From positions 2,842,692-2,906,691 of the forward strand of contig CP051239.1 of the NCBI GenBank assembly GCA_017794945.1: a stretch of DNA of 64,000 nt. Direction: 5' to 3'. The notes beneath the pieces were generated by a model. The model was not told the origin of the DNA, made no database searches, and was given only the letters and a program-made list of their open reading frames with translations. Below are positions 30,851 through 40,413 of the stretch, in pieces. Each line of letters opens with the position of its first letter. Position 1 is the first letter of the stretch. Made by a program: the position numbers and the translations under genes. This stretch comes from Alcanivorax sp. Lineage in GTDB: Bacteria; Pseudomonadota; Gammaproteobacteria; Pseudomonadales; Alcanivoracaceae.

Positions 30851-31006
30851 CCTTGTCCCCTCCCATCAATAAACGGAAGTGGCCAGTCTCCAACAATCGG
30901 GGGAGGGGGCTCTGTCGGCCAGGGATTAAATCCATGTAAGCCGGAACAGCAATGCTTGAACGCTATTGATTCAGCGCTCAGGAACACCCTACGAAACCGG
31001 AGTTTC

Positions 31007-31031
31007 TGTGGGAGCTTGCCTTGCAAGCGAA
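31007..31031. repeat. Partial REP-like element
   Basis: TGTGGGAGCTTGCCTTGCAA followed by GCGAAAG. It is a variant of the GTGGGAGC repeat, in which the central palindrome is TTGCCTTGCAA rather than GCGGGC...GCCCGC. Confidence 0.55.
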
Positions 31032-31105
31032 AGGCCGGCTGTAGCCGGCCGGCAGGGTGCTGGAGACGCTGTTTAAGCTGCCGTTAGAGAGGTCTCTGGG
31101 ATCCT

Positions 31106-31149
31106 GCCGGGAGCTTTGCTCCCTTTCGCGGGCAGGGCCCGCTCGCACA
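31106..31149. repeat. REP-like element (44-bp form)
   Basis: Same 44-bp form as the element at 18618-18661, with one changed base in each terminal arm (GCCGGGAGC, GCTCGCACA). It lies in the gap 30851-31220 between the DNA ligase and tRNA-Gly. The rest of that gap shows only a second REP variant and the tRNA terminator. Confidence 0.7.
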
Positions 31150-31186
31150 ACTCCGCTTCCTTTCGCGGGCAAGCGGCTCCAGGCAT

Positions 31187-31209
31187 AAAAAAGGCCGCGC
31201 TAGGCGGCC
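31187..31209 (-). terminator. Terminator of tRNA-Gly
   Basis: On the minus strand: GGCCGC, loop CTAGC, GCGGCC, then six T. It lies 11 bp after the CCA end of the tRNA and terminates its transcript. Confidence 0.85.
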
Positions 31210-31220
31210 CTTTCTGTGTC

Positions 31221-31294
31221 TGGAGCGGGTGAAGGGAATCGAACCCTCGTATGCAGCTTGGGAAGCTGCCGTTCTACCATTGAACTACACCCGC
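31221..31294 (-). tRNA. tRNA-Gly (anticodon CCC)
   Basis: A 74-nt cloverleaf including an encoded CCA end. The acceptor stem GCGGGTG pairs with CACCCGC, followed by discriminator T and CCA. The D arm is TAGTTCAATGGTA. The anticodon stem GCAGC/GCTGC closes loop TTCCCAA, giving anticodon CCC (reads GGG). The T arm is AGGGTTCGATTCCCT. It closely resembles the E. coli glyU gene. Confidence 0.95.
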
Positions 31295-31349
31295 GAACGG
31301 CGGCTATTACACCGGGATTCCCGCGCCCTGTCCAGCCGCTTCCGCACAA

Positions 31350-31379
31350 TGTGGGAGCGGGCCCTGCCCGCGAAAGGGC
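31350..31379. repeat. REP-like element (short form)
   Basis: TGTGGGAGCGGGCCCTGCCC followed by GCGAAAGG. It is one arm and the core of the GTGGGAGC repeat, lying between the peroxiredoxin stop and the tRNA. Confidence 0.6.
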
Positions 31380-31432
31380 GGCGAGGCCGCCCGGCGGGAT
31401 CCCAGAGACCTTGGCTGCGAGGGTTGAGAGCG

Positions 31433-32071
31433 TCAGCTTTTCTTGGGCTGCTTCACCATCCGCAGGTACGGCTTCTTCTCGTCCCAGCCTTCCGGGAACA
31501 GCTTGGCGGCGGCCTCATTGTCCAGCGAGGGCACGATGATCACGTCCTGGCCGTCTTTCCAGTTCACCGGGGTGGCCACTTTGTAGCCGTCGGTGAGCTG
31601 CAGGCTGTCGATCACCCGCAGGATCTCATCGAAGTTACGGCCGGTGCTGGCCGGGTAGGTGATGGTCAGGCGGATTTTCTTGTTGGGGTCGATCACGAAC
31701 ACGCTGCGCACCGTGAGGGTGTTGTCGGCGTTGGGATGAATCATGCCGTAGGCCTGGCTCACGGAGCGGTCCGCGTCGGCCAGCAGCGGGAAGTTCAGCG
31801 CCGAGCCCTGGGTTTCCTCGATGTCGCCGCACCAGGCATTGTGGTCCTCCAGGGGATCCACGGACAGGCCGATGACCTTGGCGTTGCGCTTGTCGAATTC
31901 AGGCTTGAGGCGGGCCACTTCGCCCAGCTCGGTGGTGCACACCGGGGTGAAATCCTTCGGGTGGGAGAACAGCACCACCCAGCTGTCGCCGGCCCAGTCG
32001 TGGAATGAGATCGGGCCGTCGGTGGAATCCTGTTTGAAATCCGGGGCGGTATCGCCGAGTTGCAGTGCCAT
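31433..32071 (-). CDS. 1-Cys peroxiredoxin (Prx6 family)
   Basis: A 212-residue cytoplasmic peroxidase that reduces peroxides. The peroxidatic Cys45 sits in HPKDFTPVCTTELG, with the catalytic Thr and an Arg in the later NTLTVRSVFVID segment. A C-terminal Prx6-type extension (TPVNWKDGQDVIIVPSL) is present. No resolving Cys of the 2-Cys type is seen. It corresponds to the LsfA-type proteins of Pseudomonas. A 130-bp gap upstream holds its promoter and the terminator of the patatin gene. Confidence 0.93.
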   Translation of the reverse strand: MALQLGDTAPDFKQDSTDGPISFHDWAGDSWVVLFSHPKDFTPVCTTELGEVARLKPEFDKRNAKVIGLSVDPLEDHNAWCGDIEETQGSALNFPLLADADRSVSQAYGMIHPNADNTLTVRSVFVIDPNKKIRLTITYPASTGRNFDEILRVIDSLQLTDGYKVATPVNWKDGQDVIIVPSLDNEAAAKLFPEGWDEKKPYLRMVKQPKKS

Positions 32072-32177
32072 GGGTATGTCTCCTGGTCTCAGTACGAATG
32101 CGATGTTGTTAAGAACATAGAGGCTTCCGGCCGCCCTTTAAAGGGGGCCGGTCAGAATCAATCGCGCTAAGCAAATA

Positions 32178-32198
32178 GCACCCCGCGGCGCGGGGTGC
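32178..32198 (-). terminator. Weak terminator of the patatin gene
   Basis: GCACCCCG and CGGGGTGC (8-bp stem, 5-nt loop) lie just past the patatin stop on the minus strand, followed there by TATTTGCTT, a poor U tract. Confidence 0.5.
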
Positions 32199-32201
32199 CG
32201 G

Positions 32202-33665
32202 TCAGCCGTTGGCGGCCACGCTGAGTCGGTTGAGGGTGCGTTCTTCCAGGCGGTCGAGACGCTCGCGGCAGGCGCGGAAGGTGCGGCTGATGCGGGTGGT
32301 GTTGTCGATCATCGCCAGCTTGGGCCAGGTGGTTTGTTCCCCGGCGCGGATGAAGGCGCGCACGTCTTCCAGCGACGGATTGCTGAGCACGCGCAGGGCG
32401 TTGCGCGGCTGACGAGGCGGAATCAGGTTGATGTCGCCGATGTAGCGCTGCTTGACCACGGTTTGCGCTTTGTCCACCACCAGGCCGAGGTCGTTGGACT
32501 GTACCCGGCGGCGCACCAGCTCCAGGGCGTAGTGCAGATTCATGGACACATTGCGGATCGCCCAGTCGCTGAGCGTGCTGAGGCTGGAGCTGGTGCTTTC
32601 GCTGCGCGGCAGGAAGGGCACCACGTGGGGGTTGGTCTGGCTGACGATGGAATGGTTGACGCCGAACAGCCGCGACAGGCGCCGGATTGGCAGATCATCC
32701 TGAATCGAACCGTCAACGAACTTGCGGCCGGGGATGTAGGGCACCCGTTCACCGTCGAGATTCTTGGCCCACAGGCTGACCGGCGGATAGATACCGGGGA
32801 TCGCGCAACTGGCCAGCGCCGCTTTGCGGATCAGCACGTTCGGTGAGGTGCGCCAGTTGAGCAGACGGCTGTGTTGGTTACGGTCATAGGGGCTGACGGT
32901 GATATTGATCTCGCGGCCGGTTTTCCGGTACGCCTCTTCGAACGTCAGGTCCTTGATGTTCTCTTCCAGGCAGGCTTCCAGGTGGTCGCCGTCGAGCACC
33001 GGGGTGCCGCGCAGCAAGCCTTTCCAGCCAATCGCCTTGAAGGCCTCCAGGTAGATGTTCTCCGGTTCCAGCTTGGCGGCCAACTCGTCGTCGTCGTGGG
33101 TGCCGACCACGGCGGCGACGATGCTGCCGGCACTGGAGCCGGAAATCACCGAGGGCAGCAAACCCTGTTCCCAAAGCGTTTTCGCCACGCCGATATGGAA
33201 CAGACCGAGTGCCGCGCCGCCGGAAAACATCAGACAACTCTGGCCGAAGGCCTGCCCGGTGGTTTCAAAGAAATCCAGCTTCTGTTTGAGACTGAATTCG
33301 GCGAAGTCTCCGTCGCAAAGGTAATCGAGGGCGGTGCAGACTTCTTCCAGGTAGCGCTCGATCAGCCGTTTGGTGCCGATACGGCTGTGGCCGTACAGGG
33401 CCGGGTTGGAGATATTACCCAGGTTGCCGTGCAGACCTTCATGGAGGTGAAAGACCAGTTTGTTGACGTCGTTGCGCTCGCGGGCCTGGCGGATCTGCCA
33501 CAGGCGGTTACGGATCAGTTCGTAATCGTAGTGGGGCGAGCGGTCGATGTCCTTCCACTCGTCGGCGCCGCCGAGCCGGTCGTATTCACGGCTGGCACGG
33601 CACCATTCGTCGTAGCTGCTGGCTTGCGCGATAGCGCGCTCAAGCTGCTTGAGCGTGCGTTTCAT
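32202..33665 (-). CDS. Patatin-like phospholipase with DUF3336 domain
   Basis: A 487-residue protein. The N-terminal about 140 residues are the DUF3336 domain found in eukaryotic-type triacylglycerol lipases of the SDP1/Tgl family and their bacterial relatives. The patatin domain follows, with oxyanion-hole GGAALGLFHIG, nucleophile GSSAG (about residue 190) and catalytic Asp in DGSIQDDLP. It probably hydrolyses storage or membrane lipids. That fits a lipid-storing marine bacterium, but this is inference. ATG 33665 was chosen as the first Met of the family start; further upstream the frame has no domain. Confidence 0.9.
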   Translation of the reverse strand: MKRTLKQLERAIAQASSYDEWCRASREYDRLGGADEWKDIDRSPHYDYELIRNRLWQIRQARERNDVNKLVFHLHEGLHGNLGNISNPALYGHSRIGTKRLIERYLEEVCTALDYLCDGDFAEFSLKQKLDFFETTGQAFGQSCLMFSGGAALGLFHIGVAKTLWEQGLLPSVISGSSAGSIVAAVVGTHDDDELAAKLEPENIYLEAFKAIGWKGLLRGTPVLDGDHLEACLEENIKDLTFEEAYRKTGREINITVSPYDRNQHSRLLNWRTSPNVLIRKAALASCAIPGIYPPVSLWAKNLDGERVPYIPGRKFVDGSIQDDLPIRRLSRLFGVNHSIVSQTNPHVVPFLPRSESTSSSLSTLSDWAIRNVSMNLHYALELVRRRVQSNDLGLVVDKAQTVVKQRYIGDINLIPPRQPRNALRVLSNPSLEDVRAFIRAGEQTTWPKLAMIDNTTRISRTFRACRERLDRLEERTLNRLSVAANG

Positions 33666-33791
33666 GCGGTTCTCCCTGGCGAATACTGTTTTTATCGTTG
33701 TCCCCGAGTCTAGCCTCGCCGGCCCGGCCCCTGATGCCTGGATTGTCCGACAAAGGCGTAATATTGCCATCAGGTAATGTAAATATTGTGG

Positions 33792-34826
33792 TTATTCGCC
33801 GTGGCTGTCCACACCGCGACGGTACTGCCCGGGTGTGACGCCGGTATGGCGCTTGAAGCTGCGCTGGAAGCAGCGGATATCGGCGTAGCCCAGGTCCGCG
33901 GCGATTTCCGCCTGCGGGCAGCGACTTTCCAGCAGACGGGTCTTGGCGCGCTCCAGGCGCACGCTGTCGAGGATTTGCCGCCAGCCGGTGCCTTCCGCGA
34001 CCAGATGCCGATGCAGGGTGCGGGTGTTCAAACGCATGGCGTGTGCCACCTGGTCCCGGTCGGGGAGCGGGCCGCCCAGCGCCGCCTGCAGGTAATGACG
34101 GACGCGCAACGACAGGCTGGTGGCGATGCCCAGGGTTTCCAGGTGCCGGGCGGCGTGCTCTTCCAGGGGCCCCAGTTGGTGGGCTTCGGGCCGGCGCGGC
34201 GGGCGCGCGAGCATATCGCGGTCGCCGATCAGCGCGGAGTAGGGCTGGTTGAAGGCCACCGGGCAGCCGAAAAGGCGCTGGTATTCCCGGGCCTGCCGGG
34301 GATCGTCGGGGCCGGCGTGCTCGAACCAGACCCGTTCCGGGGTGAGCGCCGGGTCCTCGGCGAGCCAGCGGGTGTAGCCGAGCCAGCCGGCGAAGACCGC
34401 CTCCATCAGATGGCGGCGCACCGGCTGGCGTGGGAAGCGGCAGTGCCAGAGTATGCGCGACTCATTGCCGCGCAATTGCGTCTCCACGCTGCCCAGGTCG
34501 CCGACCCGTTTCTCGTAGCGTGCCACCTTGGCCAGGGCCTCCAGCAGTGTGCTGGCGCTCAGAGCGATATAGCCGAGCACGTTGAACACGCCCGGGGGAA
34601 GACATTCACTGGCGTGCAGGCCGAACAGCGGGTCACCGCTGCGCTCGGCCAGTTCTCTGATCAGGGCTTCGAAGCGATCGCCCGGCACATGAAGGTCCGG
34701 CAGATCCAGCACCCGAGGGTCGATGCCCGCCGCCGTCAGCGCGCCGGCGATGTTCACGCCGGCGGCCCGGCCCGCGGCGAGGTAGGCGCGCAGTCCGGCG
34801 GCGGAAACAAAGCCTAGCGGGCCCAT
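33792..34826 (-). CDS. AraC-family transcriptional regulator
   Basis: A 344-residue regulator with an N-terminal arabinose-binding-like sensor region of the OruR/ArgR-type subgroup (about 20-210). A C-terminal double helix-turn-helix DNA-binding domain follows (about 240-340), with the second helix-turn-helix AEIAADLGYADIRCFQRSFKRHTGVTPGQYR. It lies between the patatin gene (126 bp downstream) and the SIMPL lipoprotein gene (6 bp upstream, same strand). It may control the patatin gene or itself; no operator was found by eye. Confidence 0.9.
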   Translation of the reverse strand: MGPLGFVSAAGLRAYLAAGRAAGVNIAGALTAAGIDPRVLDLPDLHVPGDRFEALIRELAERSGDPLFGLHASECLPPGVFNVLGYIALSASTLLEALAKVARYEKRVGDLGSVETQLRGNESRILWHCRFPRQPVRRHLMEAVFAGWLGYTRWLAEDPALTPERVWFEHAGPDDPRQAREYQRLFGCPVAFNQPYSALIGDRDMLARPPRRPEAHQLGPLEEHAARHLETLGIATSLSLRVRHYLQAALGGPLPDRDQVAHAMRLNTRTLHRHLVAEGTGWRQILDSVRLERAKTRLLESRCPQAEIAADLGYADIRCFQRSFKRHTGVTPGQYRRGVDSHGE

Positions 34827-34832
34827 CGGTGA

Positions 34833-35534
34833 TCAGTTCAGTTGGAAGGTGATCTGAACGCTGGCGGTCACGTCCTGCTCGCCGGGGCGGTAGCTCTGCG
34901 AGGCGTCTTCCTTGGCCATGGCGGCGCGCATCGGCACCGGCCCGGGGACGTTATAGCCCTGGGCGTTGATCTGCATCGCCTCGCCCAGCTCGCGGCCGGC
35001 GGCCCGGGCCAGGATCCCGGCTTTTTCACGGGCGGCGCGCACCGCCTTTTCCAGGGCCTGGTTGGCCAGCTCGTCGGCGTTGCTGATTTCACTGCCGCCC
35101 GGACGCACTTCCTTGAGCCCCAGGCCAGCGAGGCCATCCGCCAGCTCCGCGTAGCGCTCCACGCCGGAGGTGCGGAAGCTCACTTCACGGCTCACCTGAT
35201 GGCCGATCAGCTTGCGTTCCGGCTGATATTCCCATTCCGGAGCGATCTGAATGTCGCTGGCGGTGATGTGCTTGTCGTCGATTTGCAGTTGCTCGGCCAG
35301 ATCCAGCATCGCCTGCACCTGCCGGTCCACCTCGTCCTTCATGGCGGCGACATCGTCGCCGCGCGCGCGGGCCACGGCCACCAGGTTAAAGATGTCCGGG
35401 CGCGCCTTGACGGTGCCCTCGCCGGAGACGCTGACGGTATCGCGCTCCGCGATCGGCTGGCCGTTGTTGCCGCCGCAGGCGGTGAGGACCAGCGCGGCCA
35501 GCAGGCCGGTCAAAAGGTGGGCGGTCTTCCTCAT
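34833..35534 (-). CDS. SIMPL-domain (DUF541) lipoprotein
   Basis: A 233-residue lipoprotein. The signal peptide ends in the lipobox LTAC (Cys20), followed by GGNNGQP, so outer-membrane sorting is likely. The rest is a SIMPL/DUF541 domain starting ISVSGEG-like (VSVSGEGTVKARPD). Bacterial SIMPL proteins such as BP26 and YggE are oligomeric envelope proteins tied to oxidative stress; the mechanism is unknown. It diverges from apbC across 89 bp. Confidence 0.88.
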   Translation of the reverse strand: MRKTAHLLTGLLAALVLTACGGNNGQPIAERDTVSVSGEGTVKARPDIFNLVAVARARGDDVAAMKDEVDRQVQAMLDLAEQLQIDDKHITASDIQIAPEWEYQPERKLIGHQVSREVSFRTSGVERYAELADGLAGLGLKEVRPGGSEISNADELANQALEKAVRAAREKAGILARAAGRELGEAMQINAQGYNVPGPVPMRAAMAKEDASQSYRPGEQDVTASVQITFQLN

Positions 35535-35623
35535 GGGGGGTACTCCTTGTGATTAAGTGCGTACGGGCCTTGGTTGTGGACTGCGCTAACTCTATCATCC
35601 CCTCCTGAGTTGCAGGAGGTACC

Positions 35624-36712
35624 ATGACGCGTATTGAGCAGGCGGTTAGACAGTCCCTGGGTGAAATCGTCCCCGAGGAACTCGGCGTCGACCTGATTTC
35701 CGCCGGCATCGTGACGGAAATCGAGGAACAGGAAGGGCGCTTGCGTCTGGCGGTGCATCCCGGATACCCCTGCGCCTCGCGATTGCCGGCGCTGCGCCGG
35801 GAGATCGAGGAACGGGTCAACCCGCTGCTGGAAGGCCATGAGCTGGCGCTGGACTTGTCGGTGCGTATTAAACCGCACCGGGCCCAGCACGATATGCCGG
35901 CCATGCAGCAGGCGGCCAATGTGATCGCGGTGGCCTCCGGCAAGGGTGGGGTGGGCAAATCCACCACCGCCGTGAACCTGGCGCTGGCGTTGCACGCGGA
36001 GGGCGCCAAGGTGGGGCTGCTGGACGCGGATATCTTCGGGCCCAGCCAGCCGATCATGCTCGGCCTGCCCAAGGGCACCCGCCCGGAAACCCGCGATGGC
36101 AACGCCTTCGTGCCGGTGGTGGCGCACGGCATTCAGACCATGTCCATGGGCTACCTGGTCACCGAGCAGACCCCGGTGGTGTGGCGCGGGCCGAAGGCCA
36201 GCGGCGCGCTCACCCAGATGATGCAGCAGACGCTGTGGCACGATCTGGATTATCTGATCGTCGACCTGCCGCCGGGCACCGGCGATATTCAGCTGACCCT
36301 GGCTCAGAAGATCCCGGTGGCCGGGGCGGTGGTGGTGACCACGCCCCAGGACATCGCGCTGCTGGACGCGATAAAAGGCGTGGAGATGTTCCGCAAGGTG
36401 GACATCGGCGTGCTGGGCATTGTCGAGAACATGGCGGTGCACATCTGCTCCAACTGCGGTCACGAAGAGCATGTGTTCGGCCAGGGTGGCGCCGACCGCA
36501 TGGGCCGTGACTACGATACCCCGGTGCTGGGCTCGCTGCCGCTGTCGCTGCGCATCCGCGAGCAGGCCGACGGCGGCACGCCCACCGTGGCGGCGGACCC
36601 GGACAGCGCCGAGGCCCGCCTGTACCTGGATACCGCGCGGCGCATGGCGGCGCGTCTGTCCCTGACCCGCGAGGGCCGGCGTGCGTTTCCCAAGGTGGTG
36701 ATGCAGCACTGA
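35624..36712 (+). CDS. apbC: Iron-sulphur cluster carrier protein (Mrp/ApbC)
   Basis: A 362-residue P-loop ATPase that binds and passes on [4Fe-4S] clusters. The N-terminal DUF59/MIP18 domain (about 1-85) is followed by the deviant Walker A GKGGVGKSTTAVNLA, switch motifs (LLDADIFGPSQP, DLPPGTGD) and the cluster-binding CxxC in CSNCGHEEHVFG. It starts behind GGAGG. The dcd gene follows after 51 bp; the same pairing is common in Pseudomonas and relatives. Confidence 0.96.
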   Translation: MTRIEQAVRQSLGEIVPEELGVDLISAGIVTEIEEQEGRLRLAVHPGYPCASRLPALRREIEERVNPLLEGHELALDLSVRIKPHRAQHDMPAMQQAANVIAVASGKGGVGKSTTAVNLALALHAEGAKVGLLDADIFGPSQPIMLGLPKGTRPETRDGNAFVPVVAHGIQTMSMGYLVTEQTPVVWRGPKASGALTQMMQQTLWHDLDYLIVDLPPGTGDIQLTLAQKIPVAGAVVVTTPQDIALLDAIKGVEMFRKVDIGVLGIVENMAVHICSNCGHEEHVFGQGGADRMGRDYDTPVLGSLPLSLRIREQADGGTPTVAADPDSAEARLYLDTARRMAARLSLTREGRRAFPKVVMQH

Positions 36713-36763
36713 ATTCCGGGTACCATTCACGGTTTAGGGTTGCCCAACCGATAAAGGATTCCA

Positions 36764-37333
36764 ATGAGCATCAAGTCCGACCGCTGGATCACCCGCATGG
36801 CCACCGAACACGGCATGATCGAGCCGTTCCAGGCCGGCCAGGTGCGCGCCGATGCCAATGGCGAAAAACTGATTTCCTACGGGGTCTCCAGCTACGGCTA
36901 TGACGTGCGCTGCGCCGACGAATTCAAGGTGTTCACCAATATTCACTCGGCCACCGTGGACCCCAAGCATTTCGACGAGAAGAGCTTCGTCGACATCAAG
37001 GGCGACTACTGCACCATTCCGCCTAATTCCTTTGCCCTGGCGCGCACCGTGGAGTACTTCCGGATTCCGCGCAGTGTGCTGACCATCTGCCTGGGCAAAT
37101 CCACCTACGCCCGTTGCGGCATCATCGTCAACGTGACGCCGCTGGAGCCGGAGTGGGAAGGCCATGTGACCCTGGAGTTTTCCAACACCACCAATCTGCC
37201 CGCGCGCATCTACGCCCACGAGGGCGTGGCGCAGATGCTGTTCCTGGAATCCGATGAAGAGTGCGAAACCTCTTACAAGGACCGCGGCGGGAAGTATCAG
37301 GGCCAGCGCGGCGTCACGCTGCCGCGCACCTGA
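36764..37333 (+). CDS. dcd: dCTP deaminase
   Basis: A 189-residue trimeric enzyme converting dCTP to dUTP for thymidylate synthesis. It has the family motifs [17 protein letters not shown] at the N-terminal part, the catalytic Glu in [16 protein letters not shown] and the C-terminal closing segment [12 protein letters not shown]. No UMP-releasing bifunctional signature is seen. It is convergent with the DUF3108 gene, 6 bp apart. Confidence 0.97.
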   Translation: MSIKSDRWITRMATEHGMIEPFQAGQVRADANGEKLISYGVSSYGYDVRCADEFKVFTNIHSATVDPKHFDEKSFVDIKGDYCTIPPNSFALARTVEYFRIPRSVLTICLGKSTYARCGIIVNVTPLEPEWEGHVTLEFSNTTNLPARIYAHEGVAQMLFLESDEECETSYKDRGGKYQGQRGVTLPRT

Positions 37334-37339
37334 TCCGGA

Positions 37340-38056
37340 TTATTCCGGCAGGGGGCCGTTGTATTCGGTCATGATCAGCTCACCGTGCAACAGCGCGCTT
37401 TCAATGTGGCGCGCCTTGACCACCATATAGCCCACATCCGGGGCCACCCAGAACAGGGTGCGGCGGCTTTCTTCCTTGTCTTCTTCGCGTTTCTTTTCCA
37501 CCACCAGGGTGTTCAGTTCGCCCATCGGTGTGTCGATGGTTTCCCGGGCGATAACGATAAAGTGATGCTCGCGAATATCGTCACCGTACACACTGGTGGC
37601 GCTGTATTCCTTGTCACCGGTGGCGAACACGCAGCGCGCGCGCAGTAGCATGCTCAGTTCATCCAGCGCCTGGTCGGGAATCGGGAAGGACTCCTCGCCG
37701 GAATCCGATTCGCTCACCGCCCGGCCCTGTTCCCAGTTAAAGTCGGTGTCGTGGTAACGGTGCTTGCCGAAGCCCTTGAACTCGTGGGTGTAGCGTTCGG
37801 TGCGGGGGGCGCAGTCGTTCCAGTGGAACCAGCTTTCCTCAAGGTTGTTGAGCAACCATGAATGCGCTTCGAAGCGCATGTGGTAGCGATCCTCGCCGTT
37901 GGCCGGCTCCAGCACCAGATCGGCCTTGATCGGGGTAGGGATTTTATTGACGTAGATGCGGTATTCGGCGGAGAAGGGCGGCAACGAAGCGGCCGCCGAC
38001 AGAACGGGTAACAGGCTTGTCGTCACCAACAGAGCCAGGGCGCTCAGCGGTCTCAT
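37340..38056 (-). CDS. DUF3108 periplasmic protein, paralog 1
   Basis: A 238-residue secreted protein with a signal peptide over residues 1-23 (LLPVLSAAA). The DUF3108 domain begins FSAEYRIYVNKIPT, and its family features include CAPRTERYTHEFKGFG and a C-terminal LFWVAPDVGYMVVKA. It starts within the last codon of the second DUF3108 gene upstream (4-bp overlap). The two proteins share the same fold plan and are probably an old duplication. Relatives occur next to purN/purM across gammaproteobacteria; the function is unknown. Confidence 0.85.
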   Translation of the reverse strand: MRPLSALALLVTTSLLPVLSAAASLPPFSAEYRIYVNKIPTPIKADLVLEPANGEDRYHMRFEAHSWLLNNLEESWFHWNDCAPRTERYTHEFKGFGKHRYHDTDFNWEQGRAVSESDSGEESFPIPDQALDELSMLLRARCVFATGDKEYSATSVYGDDIREHHFIVIARETIDTPMGELNTLVVEKKREEDKEESRRTLFWVAPDVGYMVVKARHIESALLHGELIMTEYNGPLPE

Positions 38057-38769
38057 GGCAGGCTCTCCAGGTTCATCACATGGCGGCCGTCGTCGTTTTC
38101 CTGCACCAGTTGCACCAGGGTGTAATCGTTGCCGGGAGCGAACCACAGCCAGGTTTGCCGCTCACTGTCCGCCGCGCGCAGCCGTCGCACCTTCACGGTG
38201 GCCACGTCCTCGCCATCAATTTCCAGCGTTTCCCGGCCTTCCACCTGAAAGCGCTGCTTCTCCACGCCGCGCTCGTCGGCGACATTGAGGGTGATGTCCC
38301 GGTCGCCCCGGGCCAGGCGGCATTGCAGCGCCAGGGTCAAGGCAATCTTGTCGGTGGCCGGCTCGTCCACCGCGTAGCGATAGGGCTCGTGCTCGGTGCG
38401 TTCACTGGTGGCCTGGTTGTCCGCGATGCGTAACTCCGCCGCCTTGACCCGGCCCAGGCCTTCCCGATGGTAGCCGTAGTAGTGGGTCACGGGCAGGCAG
38501 CCCTGCCAGGAGAACACCGAGGTTTCGCGGATTTCACCGAGAAAATTGCGGGCCGACACTTGCATCTTCCAGCGCTCGCCGCCGGCCTTGGAAAGCGTGC
38601 GTTGCGCGCCCACCGTGAACGGGAAACCGGCGGCTTTCAGCCGGTATTGGGTGTCGAAGCTTTCCACCGGGGATGCCGCCAAAGCCGGGGTCGCGGCCAG
38701 CAGGCCGGCAAGCAGCAGGCTAGCCGTGCGTGTCCATCTGAAAGCCCTGCGGGGGCAGGCGTTCGCCAT
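38053..38769 (-). CDS. DUF3108 periplasmic protein, paralog 2
   Basis: A 238-residue secreted protein. After a positively charged start and hydrophobic stretch (about residues 15-32, ending PALAA) comes a DUF3108 domain: YRLKAAGFPFTVGAQRTL, a disulphide-capable CLPVTHYYGYHREG, and the end LWFAPGNDYTLVQLVQEN. If the first ATG is used, its 5' end overlaps the end of purN by 50 bp. A later Met is not available before the signal peptide, so the overlap is probably real. The function is unknown. Confidence 0.82.
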   Translation of the reverse strand: MANACPRRAFRWTRTASLLLAGLLAATPALAASPVESFDTQYRLKAAGFPFTVGAQRTLSKAGGERWKMQVSARNFLGEIRETSVFSWQGCLPVTHYYGYHREGLGRVKAAELRIADNQATSERTEHEPYRYAVDEPATDKIALTLALQCRLARGDRDITLNVADERGVEKQRFQVEGRETLEIDGEDVATVKVRRLRAADSERQTWLWFAPGNDYTLVQLVQENDDGRHVMNLESLP

Positions 38770-39370
38770 CCAGTTCCACTCCCTGGTCGGTCATCTTTAG
38801 GCGCTGCTGAGCACGCCAGCGCAACACCTGAGGGTACAAGCGATGTTCTTGCGCTTGAACCTTTTCTGACAGGGTTTCGGCGGTATCGTTCGCCGCCACC
38901 GGGAAACGGGCCTGGGCGATCAGCGGGCCGCCGTCCAGCTCGTCGGTGACGAAATGCAGCGAGCAGCCGTGCTCGTGGTCGCCGGCCTCCAGCGCCCGGG
39001 CGTGGGTGTTGAGCCCCGGATACTTGGGCAGCAGGGAAGGGTGGATGTTGATCAGCCGGCCCTGGTAGTGGCGCACGAAGCCGGGGCTGAGGATGCGCAT
39101 GAACCCGGCCAGCACCACGGTATCGGCACCGTGGGCGTCGATGCGCTCGATCATCGCCTGGTCGAAACTGGAGCGGTCCGGGAAGCCCCGATGATCAATC
39201 GCCTGCGCCGGCACCCCGGCCCGCTCGGCGCGGGCCAGGCCGGCGGCGCCGGCTTTATTGCTCAGCACCAGGTTGACCCGGGCGGGCAGGTCACCGGCGT
39301 CGATGGCGTCGAGAATGGCTTGCAGGTTGGAGCCGGTGCCGCTGATCAGCACCGCAAGCCGGTGGGTCAT
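38720..39370 (-). CDS. purN: Phosphoribosylglycinamide formyltransferase
   Basis: A 216-residue enzyme of purine synthesis, transferring formyl from 10-formyl-THF to GAR. It has [15 protein letters not shown] at the phosphate site, the catalytic Asn-His-Asp set with [21 protein letters not shown], and [15 protein letters not shown]. It overlaps purM by 4 bp and the DUF3108 gene by 50 bp. Confidence 0.97.
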   Translation of the reverse strand: MTHRLAVLISGTGSNLQAILDAIDAGDLPARVNLVLSNKAGAAGLARAERAGVPAQAIDHRGFPDRSSFDQAMIERIDAHGADTVVLAGFMRILSPGFVRHYQGRLINIHPSLLPKYPGLNTHARALEAGDHEHGCSLHFVTDELDGGPLIAQARFPVAANDTAETLSEKVQAQEHRLYPQVLRWRAQQRLKMTDQGVELDGERLPPQGFQMDTHG

Positions 39371-40413
39371 GACGCCAGGCCTTCCAGGGACACTTCGGGT
39401 TCGTCATTGTCGCTGGCGTGGATAGCGCCGATCACGAAGGGGGTTTCGCCGCCCGCTTCCAGCAGTGCCAGGGTCTGGTCCACCTGTGCTTGCGGCACCA
39501 CCACCACCATGCCGACGCCGCAGTTGAAGGTGCGGTACATCTCGTTGGTCGGCACCTGACCCTGTTCCTGCAGCCAGCGGAACACCGGCGGCCACTGCCA
39601 GGACTGGGTATCGATCACCGCCCGGGTGCCCTTGGGCAGCACCCGTGGCAGGTTTTCCGGCAGGCCGCCGCCGGTGATGTGCGCCAGGGCGTGCACCGGC
39701 ACCTGCTTGATCAGTTCAAGCAGACTTTTCACGTAGATGCGGGTGGGCGCCAGCAGGTGCTCCATCAGCGGCTTGCCGTCCAGGTCGTCGGTGTTATCGG
39801 CCTGTTCGAGAATGCGCCGTACCAGGGAGTAGCCGTTGGAATGCGGGCCGGATGCCGCCAGGCCGATGAGGGTGTCGCCGGGTGCCACCCGGCTGCCGTC
39901 GATGATGCCGTCGCGCTCCACCACGCCGACGCAGAAACCGGCCAGGTCGTAATCCTCGCCTTCGTACATGCCGGGCATTTCCGCGGTTTCGCCGCCGATC
40001 AGGGCGCAACCGGCCTGCTCACAACCTTCACCGATGCCGGAGACCACCCGCGCGGCGGTGTCCACATCCAGCTTGCCGGTGGCGTAGTAATCGAGGAAAA
40101 ACAGCGGTTCCGCGCCGCCCACCACCAGGTCGTTGACGCACATCGCCACCAGGTCGATGCCCACGGTGTCGTGGCGGTCGTGTTCCATGGCCAGGCGCAG
40201 CTTGGTGCCGACGCCGTCGGTACCGGCCACCAGGACCGGGTTCTTGTACCCCTCGGGCAGGGCGCAGAGCGCGCCGAAGCCGCCCAGGCCGCCCATCACT
40301 TCCGGGCGAAGGGTACGCTTGGCTATCGGGCCGATGCGCTTGACCAGGTCATTACCGGCATCGATGTCCACGCCGGCGTCGCGGTACGTCAGCGGCCGTT
40401 TTTGTTCGCTCAT
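39367..40413 (-). CDS. purM: Phosphoribosylformylglycinamidine cyclo-ligase
   Basis: A 348-residue AIR synthetase, the fifth step of purine synthesis. It has the typical [12 protein letters not shown] opening, [22 protein letters not shown], the ATP-binding [11 protein letters not shown] and [16 protein letters not shown]. It is first in the purM-purN-DUF3108-DUF3108 unit and diverges from the DUF2066 gene across 139 bp. Confidence 0.98.
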   Translation of the reverse strand: MSEQKRPLTYRDAGVDIDAGNDLVKRIGPIAKRTLRPEVMGGLGGFGALCALPEGYKNPVLVAGTDGVGTKLRLAMEHDRHDTVGIDLVAMCVNDLVVGGAEPLFFLDYYATGKLDVDTAARVVSGIGEGCEQAGCALIGGETAEMPGMYEGEDYDLAGFCVGVVERDGIIDGSRVAPGDTLIGLAASGPHSNGYSLVRRILEQADNTDDLDGKPLMEHLLAPTRIYVKSLLELIKQVPVHALAHITGGGLPENLPRVLPKGTRAVIDTQSWQWPPVFRWLQEQGQVPTNEMYRTFNCGVGMVVVVPQAQVDQTLALLEAGGETPFVIGAIHASDNDEPEVSLEGLAS

